Shown: positions 33,575 to 42,746, numbered from the stretch's first letter. The stretch: 64,000 bases of DNA from Dyella_B sp036746095 (GCF_036746095.1 NZ_DAIOEU010000020.1:1-64000); one strand, 5' to 3'. Numbers and translations are program-made. Notes: a model not told the origin generated them from the letters alone.

Positions 33575-34003
33575 ATGAAAACGTTCAGCGCCAAGCCGGA
33601 AAGCGTCAAGCGCGACTGGTACGTGGTTGATGCCACGGACAAGACGCTCGGTCGTCTTTCGACCGAGATCGCGCGCCGCCTGCGCGGCAAGCACAAGCCC
33701 GAGTTCACCCCGCACGTCGATACCGGCGACTACATCGTCGTGATCAACGCCGAGAAGGTGGCTGTCACCGGTGCCAAGCTGGACGACAAGATGTATCACC
33801 GCTTCACCGGCTACGTCGGCAACCTCAAGACCACCAGTCTGAAGGATCTGCTGGCTACCTATCCCGAGCGCGTCATCGAGATCGCCGTCAAGGGCATGCT
33901 GCCGAAGAACCCGCTGGGCCGCGCAATGTACCGCAAGCTCAAGGTGTACGGCGGCGCCGAACATCCGCATACCGCCCAGCAGCCGAAGGCGCTGGAAATC
34001 TAA
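33575..34003 (+). CDS. rplM: 50S ribosomal protein L13
   Basis: A 142-residue large-subunit protein with the family blocks WYVVDATDKTLGRLSTEIARRL, YIVVINAEKVAVTG and GMLPKNPLGRAMYRKLKVY. The ATG at 33575 gives the canonical MKTFSAKPE start. The rplM-rpsI pair is the usual bacterial operon; rpsI starts 9 bases after the stop. It is divergent from the GlcF-like gene. Confidence 0.98.
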   Translation: MKTFSAKPESVKRDWYVVDATDKTLGRLSTEIARRLRGKHKPEFTPHVDTGDYIVVINAEKVAVTGAKLDDKMYHRFTGYVGNLKTTSLKDLLATYPERVIEIAVKGMLPKNPLGRAMYRKLKVYGGAEHPHTAQQPKALEI

Positions 34004-34012
34004 GGAAGCATC

Positions 34013-34405
34013 ATGGCGATTCAGCAGAATTACGGCACCGGCCGCCGCAAGACCTCCGCAGCACGCGTGTTCCTGCGCAAGGGCAGTGGTCAGATCGAAG
34101 TGAACGGCAAGAGCCTGGACGATTTCTTCGGCCGCGAAACCTCGCGCATGATCGTGCGCCAGCCGCTCGAACTCACGCAGAGCGCCGACAAGTTCGATAT
34201 CAAGGTCACCGTTGCCGGTGGTGGTATCACCGGTCAAGCTGGCGCGATCCGTCTCGGTATCGCCCGCGCGCTGATCGAGTACGACGAAAGCCTGAAGTCC
34301 CAGCTGCGCAAGGCTGGCTTCGTGACCCGCGACGCCCGTGAAGTCGAGCGTAAGAAGGTCGGCCTGCACAAGGCACGTCGCGCTACCCAGTTCTCGAAGC
34401 GCTAA
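34013..34405 (+). CDS. rpsI: 30S ribosomal protein S9
   Basis: A 130-residue protein with GTGRRKTSAARVFLRKG at the N terminus and the invariant C-terminal tail ATQFSKR, which reaches the P-site tRNA. AGGAAGC lies just before the ATG. Second gene of the rplM-rpsI operon. Confidence 0.98.
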   Translation: MAIQQNYGTGRRKTSAARVFLRKGSGQIEVNGKSLDDFFGRETSRMIVRQPLELTQSADKFDIKVTVAGGGITGQAGAIRLGIARALIEYDESLKSQLRKAGFVTRDAREVERKKVGLHKARRATQFSKR

Positions 34406-34473
34406 TCCTCGCAAGAGGCAGCACTTCAACCGCCCGGTGCATCAGGTCAGAGCGCACGGTGCGGCACGAGTAT

Positions 34474-34547
34474 TGGGAGATCGTCTAACGGTAGGACAAC
34501 GGACTCTGACTCCGTTTATCTAGGTTCGAATCCTAGTCTCCCAGCCA
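34474..34547 (+). tRNA. tRNA-Gln (anticodon CTG)
   Basis: A complete cloverleaf of 74 bases including encoded CCA. Acceptor stem TGGGAGA / TCTCCCA, discriminator G, T-arm CTAGG-TTCGAAT-CCTAG, and an anticodon stem ACGGA / TCCGT closing the loop CTCTGAC, so anticodon CTG reading CAG. A strong terminator follows at once. Confidence 0.97.
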
Positions 34548-34586
34548 AAAACAAAAAGCCCGCCCCTGTGGCGGGCTTTTTGTTTT
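34548..34586 (+). terminator. Rho-independent terminator after tRNA-Gln
   Basis: A 17-bp stem, AAAACAAAAAGCCCGCC / GGCGGGCTTTTTGTTTT, with a CCTGT loop and further T residues. Confidence 0.95.
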
Positions 34587-34710
34587 TTGTTGGGAGGGTC
34601 AAGGACGCGAACCACGTTCGACTTGTTGTCGGGAACAAATTTGGACAGCGCATAAGCGCTGGCCCCAGATCGCGTAGCGCGGAGGGGTGAACCCCAGGAA
34701 TGGGGCGAAC

Positions 34711-34725
34711 AATCCTAGTCTCCAG
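34711..34725 (+). repeat. Partial copy of the tRNA-Gln 3' end (possible att remnant)
   Basis: AATCCTAGTCTCCAG repeats the tRNA T-arm/acceptor sequence at 34529-34544 with one base deleted. Duplicated tRNA 3' ends mark integration sites of phages and genomic islands. No integrase gene is nearby. Confidence 0.5.
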
Positions 34726-34818
34726 TTCGGCATACGAAGCGCTGCTGACTCTCGCTACACTTGATCGGCATTCGCCCGCCGTCAGTAGCCTAGCTCAAGT
34801 ATGGGATTGCACGCAGAC

Positions 34819-35172
34819 ATGGCCACCAACCAGGATTTCGTCGACTACGTCACCGAGCAGCTGGCGCTTGGCGATCGGTTTACGCAAAAGAAGATGTTTG
34901 GTGAGTACGCCCTGTATGTGGACGGGAAGGTGGTCGCCTTCGCCTGTGACAACAGCTTCTTCGTCAAACCATCTGCGGCTGCGACGAAGCTGGCGCCAGA
35001 ACTTCCCCAGCGGCCTCCTTACCCGGGTGCCAAGGACTATCCGGTTGCCGACGAGCTTCTGGATGACTCTGACCTCATTCGCCGATTGATCCTTGAGACT
35101 GCTGCGCTCATACCGGCACCTAAGCCCAAAAAAGCCGCGTCGCCTCGCAAGCCCGGTAAAGGCGCCAAGTGA
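34819..35172 (+). CDS. TfoX N-terminal-domain protein
   Basis: A 117-residue protein consisting of the TfoX/Sxy N-terminal domain alone: DYVTEQLALGDRFTQKKMFGEYALYVDGKVVAF is represented here by its core KKMFGEYALYVDGK and the later FVKPS and YPGAKDYPVADE segments. A basic Lys/Pro-rich tail follows. Full-length TfoX regulates competence in Haemophilus and Vibrio, but single-domain forms are common and their role is unclear. Alternative start at 34801. It lies just inside the putative tRNA-linked accessory block. Confidence 0.85.
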   Translation: MATNQDFVDYVTEQLALGDRFTQKKMFGEYALYVDGKVVAFACDNSFFVKPSAAATKLAPELPQRPPYPGAKDYPVADELLDDSDLIRRLILETAALIPAPKPKKAASPRKPGKGAK

Positions 35173-35253
35173 TTTCGGACAGGGAGCGCTGGTGTCATCC
35201 TTGAAGGGCAGTGCGTTGGAATATGCATACGATGCTGCTTTCCACGAGTCGGA

Positions 35254-38052
35254 GTGGCGAGAGTGACAGCCTTGCGGAGGCTCGGACTGCCACAAGTCCA
35301 TGTCCGTCCATGGCTGACCTTGGCGTTGCGGGCCACTCGCGCTTATCGTCGCCACCTTCTGGCCGTAGCTCTGTTCATGCGCATTTTTACCGCGGATGCC
35401 GCGAGCGTCTTACAGCTGCAATACCTCACTACCGAGCATCAGGCTCAGCCCCTGGCGATTGACGTTGCCGCGCCCCGTTTTGCCTGGACAGTAACGAATG
35501 CACCGCGCGGTACGGTGCCCGAGGCCTACCGTATCGAAGTCGCGCGAAGCCTGGCAACGCTATTGGAAGATCGTCCGGATGTCTGGGACAGCGGTCGAGT
35601 TGTCAGCAAGGCCTCATTCGATATCGTCTACGCAGGGCCGCCGCTGGCATCGTCCAGGCGCTACTACTGGAAGGTCATTGCGCAGACTTCGGCAGGCGAC
35701 GTTAGTGCCACCTCATGGTTCGAAACCGGCCCATCGTGGCTGGAATGGTCGCACGCCGCCTGGATCGGCAAGCCACCTGATGGCAGTTTGGCTGCGCCAT
35801 TGTTGCGGCATGTATTCGCCGTAAAAGCAGGATTGGAATCAGCGCGGCTATATGTTGCTGCCGGTGGTTACGCGGATGTGTCGATCAACGGTCATCCTGC
35901 AAGCGATGCCGTGCTGTCGCCGGATTTCACCAATTACGACAAGCGCGTACTGTATCTCGCGCACGACGTTACGGCTCTGCTGCAATCCGGCCAGGCCAAT
36001 GCCATCGGCATTGAACTCGGGCGTGGCTTCTACGGGCTTACGAATCCGAACGTCTGGCATTGGGAGAAGGCTCCATGGCATGGCGAGCCACGCGTACGTG
36101 CGCTGTTGAAGCTGTGTTACGCCGATGATCACTGCGAGTTCGTAGGTACCGGGCCGGAGTGGCGCGTTCATGACGGGCCGACCTTGCTGGACGACCTATA
36201 TGGCGGCGAGGTTTATGACGCACGTCGTACACAACCCGGTTTCGATACCGTCGCTTTTGATGACCGTGATTGGAACGCGGCAGCGGTGCTGCCCGCGCCG
36301 AAAGGAGTGCTTGAAGCGCAACGTGAACCACCTGTGCGCATGGTGCAGACCTTGCATGCCATGGCGGTCACCAAACTGCATGACGATAGCTACGTATTCG
36401 CATTTCCACGCGTGATCGCCGGTTGGGCCACCCTTGCTGTGCAAGGACACACTGGTGATACGGTGGTTCTGCATTACGGCGAAAAATTGCTGCCGGATGG
36501 TAGCGTTGATGATCGCGATGATCATCACTACTTTCAGCACGGCTTGCAGACCGATCACGTCACGCTGGCCGGGCGCGGCATAGAAAGCTGGCATTCGCGT
36601 TTTTCCTGGAAAGGGTTTCGCTATGTGCAAGTCGACGGCTGGCCCGGTCCCGTGCCATCGCTCGATGCGGTGACGGCTCAGGTCATTCATTCGGACGTGC
36701 CGACAATCGGTCATTTCAATAGCAGCAATTCGTTGCTCAACTGGATTCATGCCGCCGCCATCAACACCATGCTCAATAATCTCTACGGCATACCGACCGA
36801 TACGCCGATGTATGAGAAGAACGGCTGGACGGGCGACGGCATGCTTGGCGCAGACATGATGCTGCGCGATTTGGGCGCCGGCAGCCTGCTATCCAAGTGG
36901 GTGCAGGACATTGCCGATGCGCGCAACAAGGAAGGTGTTCCGCTGCTGATCGCGCCCAACCCTGGCTGGGGCGATGTGCGCGCGCCGCCGTGGCATGCGG
37001 CTTACGTGCTGGTGCCCTGGTCGCTGTACTGGCAGCGTGGTGACCGTCGTGTACTGGCCGATCATGTTGAAGGCATGGCGCACTATGTCGACCTGGAATA
37101 TGGTCGTTCGCCCGCTGGCATTGCCGACACGGTACTCGGCGACTGGGTTAGTCCAAGCACGCCAGCAGATGGCGGCAACGCGCCTGAAGATAAGCACATC
37201 GCCGCTACCGCCTATCTTTATCGCATGGCCGATACGATGGCGAAGATCGAGCGCGTGCTTGGTAACGACAATGAAGCGAAACATTTCGCCGCGATGGCGA
37301 TACGCGTGCGTGAAGCCTTCAACAATCGTTTCTTTGATGCCGCGAAGGGCCAATATGGAGGCAAAGGTGATGACGGCCTTCGGCAAACCCATCAGCTACT
37401 TGCATTGGGTTTTGATCTCGCACCCGCAACGCAGCGTGTGCGCGTTGCCGATGCCCTGGTGCAGGCAGTGCATGCGCACGGCGATCATCTGGATACCGGC
37501 GCGCTAGGCACCAAACTGCTGCTGCCAGTGCTTACCGCCACGGGTCATGCCGATTTGGCATGGATCGTCGCCACGCAAACGAGTTTCCCCGGCTGGGGAT
37601 ATTGGCGCGCGAACGGCGCCACCAGTCTGTGGGAGCACTGGAAACTGGACGCGCGCTCGCGCGGGCATTACTTCCTCGGCACCATCGACGATTGGTTGTT
37701 CGCAGATGTCGCAGGCCTACGGCCTTTGGCGCCAGGGTGGCAGCGCATCGGCATCCATCCTGCACTTACCGCATGGCTGGGTCATGCCGAAGCGGATACC
37801 TTGACACCCTATGGTCGTGCTGCCGTGTCCTGGTCTCATGAACACGGCGAACTGCAACTGACGCTAGAAGTGCCCGTTGGCAGCACTGCTGAGGTGCGCA
37901 TGCCTGCAACCAAGCCGGCGGCGATTGCCGAATCGGGACGGCCGCTATCGACGTCGCCATGGGTGCGCCACTTGCGTGCGTGCGATGCCGACACCTGCTT
38001 TGAGCTGGCGTCCGGACACTATCGTCTTGAGCAATTCAAGAAGCTCTTTTGA
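35254..38052 (+). CDS. Alpha-L-rhamnosidase (GH78)
   Basis: A 932-residue glycoside hydrolase releasing terminal L-rhamnose. N-terminal beta domains are followed by the catalytic (alpha/alpha)6 barrel: DTPMYEKNGWTGDGM at about residues 515-529 holds the probable general acid Glu, and TSLWEHWKLD at about 790 the probable base Glu; a beta-sandwich closes the protein. The N terminus contains a hydrophobic stretch (HLLAVALFMRIFTADAA) that may be a signal peptide, so export is likely. GTG starts at 35254 or 35263 are both possible; the second is better spaced from GGAG. It is followed by a TonB-dependent receptor. Confidence 0.9.
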   Translation: MARVTALRRLGLPQVHVRPWLTLALRATRAYRRHLLAVALFMRIFTADAASVLQLQYLTTEHQAQPLAIDVAAPRFAWTVTNAPRGTVPEAYRIEVARSLATLLEDRPDVWDSGRVVSKASFDIVYAGPPLASSRRYYWKVIAQTSAGDVSATSWFETGPSWLEWSHAAWIGKPPDGSLAAPLLRHVFAVKAGLESARLYVAAGGYADVSINGHPASDAVLSPDFTNYDKRVLYLAHDVTALLQSGQANAIGIELGRGFYGLTNPNVWHWEKAPWHGEPRVRALLKLCYADDHCEFVGTGPEWRVHDGPTLLDDLYGGEVYDARRTQPGFDTVAFDDRDWNAAAVLPAPKGVLEAQREPPVRMVQTLHAMAVTKLHDDSYVFAFPRVIAGWATLAVQGHTGDTVVLHYGEKLLPDGSVDDRDDHHYFQHGLQTDHVTLAGRGIESWHSRFSWKGFRYVQVDGWPGPVPSLDAVTAQVIHSDVPTIGHFNSSNSLLNWIHAAAINTMLNNLYGIPTDTPMYEKNGWTGDGMLGADMMLRDLGAGSLLSKWVQDIADARNKEGVPLLIAPNPGWGDVRAPPWHAAYVLVPWSLYWQRGDRRVLADHVEGMAHYVDLEYGRSPAGIADTVLGDWVSPSTPADGGNAPEDKHIAATAYLYRMADTMAKIERVLGNDNEAKHFAAMAIRVREAFNNRFFDAAKGQYGGKGDDGLRQTHQLLALGFDLAPATQRVRVADALVQAVHAHGDHLDTGALGTKLLLPVLTATGHADLAWIVATQTSFPGWGYWRANGATSLWEHWKLDARSRGHYFLGTIDDWLFADVAGLRPLAPGWQRIGIHPALTAWLGHAEADTLTPYGRAAVSWSHEHGELQLTLEVPVGSTAEVRMPATKPAAIAESGRPLSTSPWVRHLRACDADTCFELASGHYRLEQFKKLF

Positions 38053-38421
38053 TGGTGACCTGTTCGTTCTACGAAGCATCAATACGCAGCCAAACATAAC
38101 TAAGACGGACGGCGCGAAGAAATCCCTACCTCCAAATTTGCAAAACGATGATTTTTTATAAGTAGTCATAACTACGCGTGCTCGTTGGAAAATTTCCTGG
38201 CACTTTATGCCCTAAGCCATTTGCGAAAGTTTTACATCTCTTGTAAACATGATTGCAGCACGAACCTGCTAGGGGAGGCCCCTCGGGTACACGTCACGAT
38301 AGAGATAGGGAGTGCGAGCACGTGCCCACGGCTGTCGGGTGCGTTTCATTTGGGGAAGTGGTGCCTCTTCGCTGGGGAAGAGGTGTCTTCTGTACAACTT
38401 GATTAGAGCTAGGGGAATTCA
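38053..38421. other. Intergenic region upstream of the TonB-dependent receptor
   Basis: About 370 bases without a supported gene and more AT-rich than the flanks. It includes a hairpin CCTCTTC / GAAGAGG near 38367-38387, GGGGAGGCCCCT near 38271, and probably the receptor promoter. Confidence 0.5.
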
Positions 38422-41304
38422 ATGTTGAAGTCGAAACTTGCTGTAGCCGTTGTGGCTGCTTTGGCGTTCGGTTGCGCGAACGCTTACGCGAGCAACACGC
38501 AATCTGGTGATGCCGTCAATGCGCCACAAGACACTCAGTCCAACAGCCAGTCCACAGCCGGCTCATCAGCGGACGACGCGAGCAAGAAGGCCAAGAAGCT
38601 GGAAGTGGTCAACGTTACGGGTTCGCTGATTCCGCAGACGGCCATCGAAACCAGCAAGCCGGTCATTACGATCACGGCGCAGCAGATGAAGGACCGCGGC
38701 TTTACCAGTGTGGCTGATGTGCTGCAGGCAGGTACCTTTGCAACCGGTAGCGTGCAGGGACCGAACAATGCGGGTGGTTTCACGCAGAGCGCAAAAACAA
38801 TCAGCTTCTTTGGCCTCGATCCCAGTTACACCAAATACCTGATCGATGGCCTGCCGATGGGCGACTTCCCGGCGCTCTATAACGGCAGCGAGGCATTCAA
38901 CAGCCTGACCAGTATTCCGATCGAGATGATCGATCACATCGACGTCCTGCCGGGCGGCAATTCATCCATTTACGGTTCGGACGCCATCGCGGGCGTCATC
39001 AATATCGTGCTGAAGAAAAAACTGGATGCCCCCGTCGTTGACGCGCGCTTCGGCTGGCATACCGGCGGCGGTGGTGCCGATCGGCGCCTTTATGGTGCCG
39101 ATAGCTTTACGTTCGGCAAATTGAACGTCATGGCCGGCGTCCAGGTCGAAAGCATCGAGCCGATCTGGGGTTTTGATCGCAGCCTGACCCGTCAGTATTT
39201 CACGCAAGGCACCACGCCCCCTACAGCATCACGCGATTACCTGGTGTTGAGCGAAACAAAGCTGGAGGATGCTTACTACAGTCCGAACGCGTTGAATCCT
39301 GGGATTGGATGCTCAGCCGTTGCTGGCCAGTACGGTGGTACGGAACAGCTTCAGACGCGCTCGAATCACGGCGACTATTGCGGCTCGCAATACAGCGCTG
39401 GTTACCATACGGAGAACAACAAGGACAATTCGGCAAATCTTTACGCGCGTGCGACGTACGACGTAAATGATGATCTTCAGTTGTACGGCAATTTTTTGTA
39501 CAGCTACGATCAGCAGAAATTCTCGTCAGGCTCCAACTTCCTGTTCTGGAGTAGCCCCATCTTCTACGATAAGGGACAGGATGACTACGTTCTGCTGCAG
39601 CACGCATTCAGCCCCGAGGAGGCAGGCGGCTACCAGCACATCATGGATAACAACGTTGAGAATTCGTGGCTGCTGACCTTGGGTGGAAAGGGTAATTTTG
39701 GCCAATCGAACTGGGCCTACGACGTAACGTTCAATCATTCCGAAGATCACCTGCAACAGCGCACCATCCAGCGCTGGACCGATCAGATCAATAGCTACTT
39801 CGGCAACATACTTGGCGCGTATCAGGGACTCGATCCGTACGGGGCCGGTTTGCCAAGCTACAACCCTGACTACAAGGCATTCTTCTCGCCAGTTTCCAAC
39901 GCTGCATTCCGCAGTTTTACCGGTTACACCGAGACGTATGCCAAGACGTGGGACAACATGCTCCGCGGTCAGATTACCAACGCATCGTTGTTCTCCTTGC
40001 CTGGTGGCGATGCTGGCTTGGCGATGGTGGTCGAAGGTGGTAACCAAGGCTGGGATTATTCCCCGGATCCGCGCATTCTCAGCGGACAAACTTATGACTT
40101 TACCGACGTAGCAGGTGAGGGACATCGCTCGCGCTACGCGACCACGGTCGAGTTCAATGCACCGCTGTTCAAGATGCTGACCGTGGACCTTTCCGGTCGT
40201 TACGACAGCTATAACGTCGCCGGCGGCTCCGTGAGCCATCCGACTTACAACATCGGGGTTGAATTCCGCCCGTTTGGCGATTTGCTCTTGCTGCGCGGTA
40301 CGTACGGTACGGCGTTCAAAGCCCCGACGTTACCTGATGAATTTCAAGGGCCCAGCGGTTATTACAGCAGCGTGGTCGATTATTACAACTGTGCAAAACT
40401 GGGTTACACCGGCGGCAATATCGCCAACTGTCCGGGGCAGCTCAGCGCCGAGCAATTTTTTGGCCAGCAGTCGGGTAACCCGAAGCTGCAGCCGATCATC
40501 GCCAAAACATTCAGTTTGGGCTTCGTGCTGTCGCCGTTCCAAGGCTTTGCCTTGAAGGCGGATTACTACCACTACAACATCCGTAACGAAATCCAGGCAC
40601 AGAGTTCCGACTTCCTCGCGCAGACCGAAGCCAACTGCCGCCTGGGTCTGTTCGATATCAACTCGCCCAGTTGCCAGGACGCGTTGTCGAAGGTGATTCG
40701 TTCGGGAACGCCGCTGGGAGCAGGCCTGCTGGCTCCGATTACCCAGATTCTCACGCCGAAGGTCAATGTGGCGCGTGAGTATCTAAATTCCGTTATTACC
40801 GAAGTAAGCTATAGCCATGCGATTGGTGCTTACGGAAGCATCAATGCGAGAACGTCGTGGAGTGACATCCTGACTCACAGGCAGCAGCTGCTTCCGAACG
40901 ACCCGTTCATCAATTTGTTGCGCGAACCGTATTACAGCACCGAGTTCAAGAGTAGGGTGGATGGTTCGGTAAGCTGGCTGTCGCCGATGGAGACTTGGGG
41001 AGTTACGGTCTACGGTATTCGTGATGGTGCTTCGCCCAACTACCTGGCCACGATCGCCAATAACTACTACACCCCCGGTGCGGGAAGGCTGGCGCCATGG
41101 ATTCGCTACAACATTACTGCCAGCTACAGCCCGATCAAAAACCTGGCGCTTACATTCGAAATCGACAACGTCTTCAACAAGATGCCGCCTATCGATCGTA
41201 GCTATCCCGGTACAGAGGGTCAGCCGTATAACGCCTTGAACTATGACGTTGACGGTCGTGAGTTCCTCATCGAAGCGACCTACAAGTTGGGCAACAACAA
41301 GTAA
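38422..41304 (+). CDS. TonB-dependent outer-membrane receptor
   Basis: A 960-residue receptor. A signal peptide (MLKSKLAVAVVAALAFGCAN, cleavage near AYAS) and a low-complexity Ser/Gln segment precede the probable TonB box LEVVNVTGSLIP (about 60-71), then a plug domain (about 75-195) with YLIDGLPMGDFP and IDHIDVLPGGNSSIYGSDAIAGVINIVLK represented by its core GNSSIYGSDAIAGVINI. The remainder is a 22-strand barrel ending FLIEATYKLGNNK. This VTGS-type box and long N terminus are typical of carbohydrate-linked receptors of Xanthomonadales. AGGGGAA precedes the ATG. Adjacent to the rhamnosidase, it may import rhamnose-containing oligosaccharides (inference). Confidence 0.93.
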   Translation: MLKSKLAVAVVAALAFGCANAYASNTQSGDAVNAPQDTQSNSQSTAGSSADDASKKAKKLEVVNVTGSLIPQTAIETSKPVITITAQQMKDRGFTSVADVLQAGTFATGSVQGPNNAGGFTQSAKTISFFGLDPSYTKYLIDGLPMGDFPALYNGSEAFNSLTSIPIEMIDHIDVLPGGNSSIYGSDAIAGVINIVLKKKLDAPVVDARFGWHTGGGGADRRLYGADSFTFGKLNVMAGVQVESIEPIWGFDRSLTRQYFTQGTTPPTASRDYLVLSETKLEDAYYSPNALNPGIGCSAVAGQYGGTEQLQTRSNHGDYCGSQYSAGYHTENNKDNSANLYARATYDVNDDLQLYGNFLYSYDQQKFSSGSNFLFWSSPIFYDKGQDDYVLLQHAFSPEEAGGYQHIMDNNVENSWLLTLGGKGNFGQSNWAYDVTFNHSEDHLQQRTIQRWTDQINSYFGNILGAYQGLDPYGAGLPSYNPDYKAFFSPVSNAAFRSFTGYTETYAKTWDNMLRGQITNASLFSLPGGDAGLAMVVEGGNQGWDYSPDPRILSGQTYDFTDVAGEGHRSRYATTVEFNAPLFKMLTVDLSGRYDSYNVAGGSVSHPTYNIGVEFRPFGDLLLLRGTYGTAFKAPTLPDEFQGPSGYYSSVVDYYNCAKLGYTGGNIANCPGQLSAEQFFGQQSGNPKLQPIIAKTFSLGFVLSPFQGFALKADYYHYNIRNEIQAQSSDFLAQTEANCRLGLFDINSPSCQDALSKVIRSGTPLGAGLLAPITQILTPKVNVAREYLNSVITEVSYSHAIGAYGSINARTSWSDILTHRQQLLPNDPFINLLREPYYSTEFKSRVDGSVSWLSPMETWGVTVYGIRDGASPNYLATIANNYYTPGAGRLAPWIRYNITASYSPIKNLALTFEIDNVFNKMPPIDRSYPGTEGQPYNALNYDVDGREFLIEATYKLGNNK

Positions 41305-41325
41305 GCAGGAACGCTTGCAGAAGAC

Positions 41326-41352
41326 AAAGCCCCGCCGGTTGGCGGGGCTTTT
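41326..41352 (+). terminator. Rho-independent terminator of the receptor gene
   Basis: An 11-bp stem, AAAGCCCCGCC / GGCGGGGCTTT, loop GGTT, then a T-run, 22 bases after the stop. Confidence 0.93.
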
Positions 41353-41376
41353 TTTATGGCGCTGTGGGGCAATAAC

Positions 41377-41520
41377 TCAATGCGCAGCCCAGTACAAATA
41401 AGCCACAGCAGCTGCCATGGCCAACAGCTTTAGCGGCCATGGCAGCGCACGCATGATCTGATAAATGCCGGCGCGCTCGATATTGCGTGCCACATCGCGT
41501 GTAACGTCGTCTTTCTTCAC
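41377..41520 (-). CDS. 47-residue single-pass membrane protein
   Basis: A small minus-strand ORF starting at a GTG (41518-41520) with a near-perfect Shine-Dalgarno, AAGGAAG, 7 bases upstream. The N-terminal half is charged (MKKDDVTRDVARNIERAG); after a proline it enters a hydrophobic helix (LPWPLKLLAMAAAVAYLYW). It follows rpiA on the same strand after 27 bases and so may belong to that transcript. Family not recognised. Confidence 0.65.
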   Translation of the reverse strand: MKKDDVTRDVARNIERAGIYQIMRALPWPLKLLAMAAAVAYLYWAAH

Positions 41521-41547
41521 TCACGCACTTCCTTCAGCTAGCAGCCA

Positions 41548-42186
41548 TCACATCAATTTATCGCCAATCAGTACGACGTCGGCCGGCCGGCGTGCAAACA
41601 GTCCAACGGTGACGATGCCAGGAATCTGATTGAGTTCACTCTCCAACGCCACCGGGTCGGCAATCTGCCATCCGTGCACATCAATGACCCAATTGCCGTT
41701 ATCGGTGACCACACCATCGCGCCAAACCGGGTTGCCGCCACGCTTGACGATTTCACGTCCGACCAGGCTGCGCGCCATCGGGATGACTTCGATCGGCAGC
41801 GGAAATTTGCCCAGGATGTTGACGCGCTTGCTGGAGTCGATGATGCAGACGAATTTATGGGCCGCTTCAGCGATGATTTTTTCGCGCGTAAGCGCGGCGC
41901 CGCCGCCCTTGATCAGCCGCTTGTGCAAATCGCATTCGTCGGCGCCATCGACGTACAAGGTAAGCGGGCCGATGGCGTTGAGGTCGAATACGGGGATGCC
42001 GTGTTTTTTCAGTTGCGCAGTGGATTGCTCGGAACTGGAGACCGCGCCCTGGATGCGGTCCTTGATATGGGCCAGGGCATCGATGAAGAAGGCCACGGTG
42101 GAACCGGTGCCGACGCCGACGATGGCGCCGTCTTCGACGTATTTGATCGCGGCTTCGCCGGCTAGGCGTTTTTCTTCGTTACTCAT
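41548..42186 (-). CDS. rpiA: Ribose-5-phosphate isomerase A
   Basis: Interconverts ribose-5-P and ribulose-5-P; 212 residues. Motifs are VGVGTGSTVAFFID, AVSSSEQSTAQLKKHGI, LYVDGADECD, the catalytic-Glu block KGGGAALTREKI, and GREIVKRGGNPVWR. The ATG at 42186 matches the family start; the frame is open upstream but as shadow sequence. Complements tkt and rpe in the same window. Confidence 0.96.
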   Translation of the reverse strand: MSNEEKRLAGEAAIKYVEDGAIVGVGTGSTVAFFIDALAHIKDRIQGAVSSSEQSTAQLKKHGIPVFDLNAIGPLTLYVDGADECDLHKRLIKGGGAALTREKIIAEAAHKFVCIIDSSKRVNILGKFPLPIEVIPMARSLVGREIVKRGGNPVWRDGVVTDNGNWVIDVHGWQIADPVALESELNQIPGIVTVGLFARRPADVVLIGDKLM

Positions 42187-42293
42187 GGTGGGTCCTGGAG
42201 GGCGAAAACCGTCATGGTCGTTTATTCGCAGGTGGTTCGCATGCTGCGTTGCACCTGCAATGGGCGACCCTTGTAAGAGTGAAAAGCGAGGTG

Positions 42294-42746
42294 TTATTCC
42301 AGGCCCAGGATGTATTTCCACTCCGCTGCATCCACCGGCATGACCGACAGGCGATTGCCTTTGCGCAGCAGCGTCATCCCTTCCAGCTTCGGATGGTTCT
42401 TCAGTTCGTCCAGCGTGATTGTGCGCTGGAGTTTCTTCACGAACTTCACGTCCACCAGCATCCAGCGCGGGTTGTCGCGCGAGCTGGCAGGGTCGAAGTA
42501 TTTGCTCTTGGGATCGAACTGGGAAGGGTCGGGGTATGCATCGCTGGCGACTTCCGCGAGGCCGGCAATGCCCGGTTCGGCGCAATTGGAGTGATAGAAA
42601 AACACGCCATCGCCCACGCGCATGTCGTCGCGCATGAAATTGCGCGCCTGGTAGTTGCGCACGCCGTCCCAGGCTTCGCGTTTCTTGCGCTTGAGGTCGT
42701 CGATGGAAAAAGTGTCCGGCTCGGATTTCATCAGCCAATACTTCAT
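42294..42746 (-). CDS. EVE domain-containing protein
   Basis: A 150-residue protein made of one EVE (PUA/YTH-like) domain: MKYWLMKSEPDTFSIDDL, WDGVRNYQARNFMR and VGDGVFFYHSNC are diagnostic. EVE domains bind modified bases in DNA or RNA; the bacterial housekeeping version next to fau and zapA is conserved in Xanthomonadales and other gammaproteobacteria but its function is not settled. The start overlaps the fau stop (ATGA). Not linked here to any restriction genes. Confidence 0.92.
   Translation of the reverse strand: MKYWLMKSEPDTFSIDDLKRKKREAWDGVRNYQARNFMRDDMRVGDGVFFYHSNCAEPGIAGLAEVASDAYPDPSQFDPKSKYFDPASSRDNPRWMLVDVKFVKKLQRTITLDELKNHPKLEGMTLLRKGNRLSVMPVDAAEWKYILGLE

Noticed and set aside
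34819..35172. Natural-competence regulator (full TfoX)
   Set aside because: Only the N-terminal domain is present, with no competence genes nearby, so the competence label is not justified.
42294..42746. EVE protein as part of an anti-phage or modified-base restriction system
   Set aside because: Its neighbours are fau, 6S RNA, zapA and rpiA, the housekeeping context; no endonuclease or helicase is nearby.
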